Shown in pieces: positions 62,574 to 64,000 of a stretch of DNA of 64,000 nt. This stretch comes from Tubiluchus corallicola (Eukaryota > Priapulida > Priapulimorpha > Priapulimorphida > Tubiluchidae). The position numbers were made by a program, and so were the translations under genes. The notes under the pieces are model-generated. The model was not told the DNA's origin, searched no databases, and saw only the letters and a list, made by a program, of their open reading frames with translations. The DNA lies in the NCBI GenBank assembly GCA_030141605.1, contig JAQGDQ010000009.1:713001-777000 (forward strand), written 5' to 3'. The first letter of the stretch is position 1. Every line of letters begins with the position of its first letter.

Positions 62574-62762
62574 TTACACTTTGATTGAATCCATACTTCC
62601 TGCAGGTGACTTTCGCAAATTTCTCGCCGTTTTGTTCGTTGATAATTTAGCTTTTACAGTTTTGTCGTAGCGACGATTATTTGTTTTTCTCGTTACTCTG
62701 AAGTAGTCTTTGAAATAAACACTCATTACTGGATTACACAGAACTGTTAACAGCGCTGACAA
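62574..62762 (-). CDS. Possible GPCR TM7/C-terminal tail exon
   Basis: A frame of about 60 residues contains LSALLTVLCNPVMSVYFKDY, which looks like TM7 with NPxxxY spacing passing into helix 8, then a basic Ser/Thr-rich tail (RVTRKTNNRRYDK) ending SMDSIKV. An AG acceptor is possible at CCTAACGAG, but the pyrimidine tract is poor. No other transmembrane segments were found upstream. Confidence 0.3.
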   Translation of the reverse strand: MSALLTVLCNPVMSVYFKDYFRVTRKTNNRRYDKTVKAKLSTNKTARNLRKSPAGSMDSIKV

Positions 62763-63771
62763 CTCGTTAGGATCGAATCACGTTTGTTTTTAACATTTAC
62801 ACAGAGTAAATTTCATTTACCGCCCGGCACTTAATTCTCACAAGTTTTCTTTATAATAGCTAACGAGTTGTATAGAAACAAGTACTTTGTAAGATTGGAT
62901 TATAAGTCACGCGACATGCTAATTTGACAGTAAATAATTTGATAGTTATATACTTCATACATACGTCATATGCCATCTTTCACCACCCACATTTAAACGA
63001 GTGTACTGTTTGTTTGTTTGTTTATTTTTGAAATTTATTTATTCGAAAAAGGTGGGAGAGTTAGATTGGTGCTTAAATTTTGCCCCAAATTCAAAAACCT
63101 AAATTCGTTCCAGACCCAAACAAACATGAACTTGTTGTCTTGTTAATATTGCATCTTTCTACACTTGATTATAGTGCTTAGCAGAATAAAAACCAATTGG
63201 GTAACCAACCTTAGAAGTGGTAACGCTAAGTAATAGTATCAAGAGACTTAATTCAGAAAAGTTGTAAGTGTATTAATAAATATACAGGGCAGATCCAAGC
63301 AACCAGGGTAAGCATTAAGAATAAGCACTGTGCCTCGAGATACACCATTCTTCGACATTGGCCTTTGTGAAGTTATTGTAAGGCGTTTTTATTCATCATG
63401 TCCTGCACGGTAGGATAACTTGCTTGCAAACCAACTCAGACACGCAACTTTTTAAAGCTTCACTGAAATCATTTCGATTAATCAACTAAAAATCTATGAA
63501 GTTTATCTAATAAATTCCAATCCGCGACGACAATCTTTATCTTATTTGCAGCATAATCTACATAAACAGAATGTGTCTCTTTTATGCATTTGGAGGGTTG
63601 TGTTGTTTAAAGTTTCATCAATCCTCGAATTATCTCTTTGGTTAACTGGATTGAATGAATCATGTGGGAGTATTAAGAGTTTAGTTTCTCAAAAGACAGA
63701 TTCAGCATTCGAGTCTTTTACGAGCTTCGATTAACGAGGCATCTTGAAAGGACTCGAGAGAACGCTGGTAA

Positions 63772-64000
63772 TTGAAAGGTTTGTCTCCGTCTTTACGTGA
63801 GTTGAGTAACATTTTGTACTCAAATCTTTCGGTTCCCTAGCAAGGGAACATACTATTGTTTCAAGAATGACTCACGTGATAGAACTAATCCCGCCGAAAC
63901 GCAATTTCGAGTTAGTGTGGCTAGTTGCTCGCTCTTACATGCATTCCGCCATTCGCTACTTAGATATCGTAGTAGGATATAAAAAAGTATCCTGTTTTAG
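63772..64000 (-). mobile_element. Family A MITE, copy 4 (cut by window edge)
   Basis: Matches 34307 onward: GAACATACTATTG, TTTCAAGAATGACT, GCATTCCGCCATTCGCTACT. Inverted orientation; the other end lies outside the window. Confidence 0.6.

Overview
The window is animal nuclear DNA. It is AT-rich, its genes are split by GT-AG introns, and short non-autonomous transposons and microsatellites fill the introns. The two large genes (RALGAPB and an SLC8/NCX sodium-calcium exchanger) resemble the vertebrate proteins closely, but the intron positions and repeats are not vertebrate. I read it as a slowly evolving, probably marine, invertebrate; the phylum cannot be fixed from the sequence.

Layout. (1) 162-1409, plus strand: a single-exon class A GPCR that breaks off inside TM7, followed by a second, broken tandem copy of its 5' end. 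(2) 1532-26023, minus strand: 29 coding exons of RALGAPB, the beta subunit of the Ral GTPase-activating complex. All junctions keep phase and give about 1,489 residues. The last part of the RapGAP domain lies off the left edge, so the GPCR copies sit inside a RALGAPB intron. (3) 26024-35698: the RALGAPB 5' region, a terminal exon of an unidentified minus-strand gene (27527-27753), a decayed non-LTR retrotransposon (about 27951-28975), hairpins, a candidate plus-strand terminal exon (31827-32008) and a 145-bp tandem duplication. (4) 35699-39571, plus strand: three exons of the exchanger (signal peptide, first transmembrane block with alpha-1 repeat, CBD1, start of CBD2). The rest of CBD2 and the second membrane block were not found downstream. 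(5) 39572-64000: gene-poor DNA with several small orphan exon candidates on both strands, a compact CpG-rich promoter with a first exon (51346-51505, minus), a 40-bp minisatellite, CT, CTA and TAAGG arrays, and more transposon copies.

Mobile DNA. At least five short element families occur here: family A (about 600-750 bp, four copies), family B (about 450-580 bp, six copies), family C (TIR beginning CAGTAAGT), hAT-like MITEs (one with a perfect 8-bp target duplication) and a long foldback element. All six RALGAPB introns longer than 1 kb contain one.

RALGAPB would act in cytosolic Ral GTPase control and the exchanger at the plasma membrane in calcium extrusion; nothing in the sequence links them functionally. 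I found no clear new biological system. The most unusual structures are two tandem arrays, downstream of the first exchanger exon, that repeat splice-donor-like sequence in the sense direction, and the tandem GPCR copies nested in RALGAPB.
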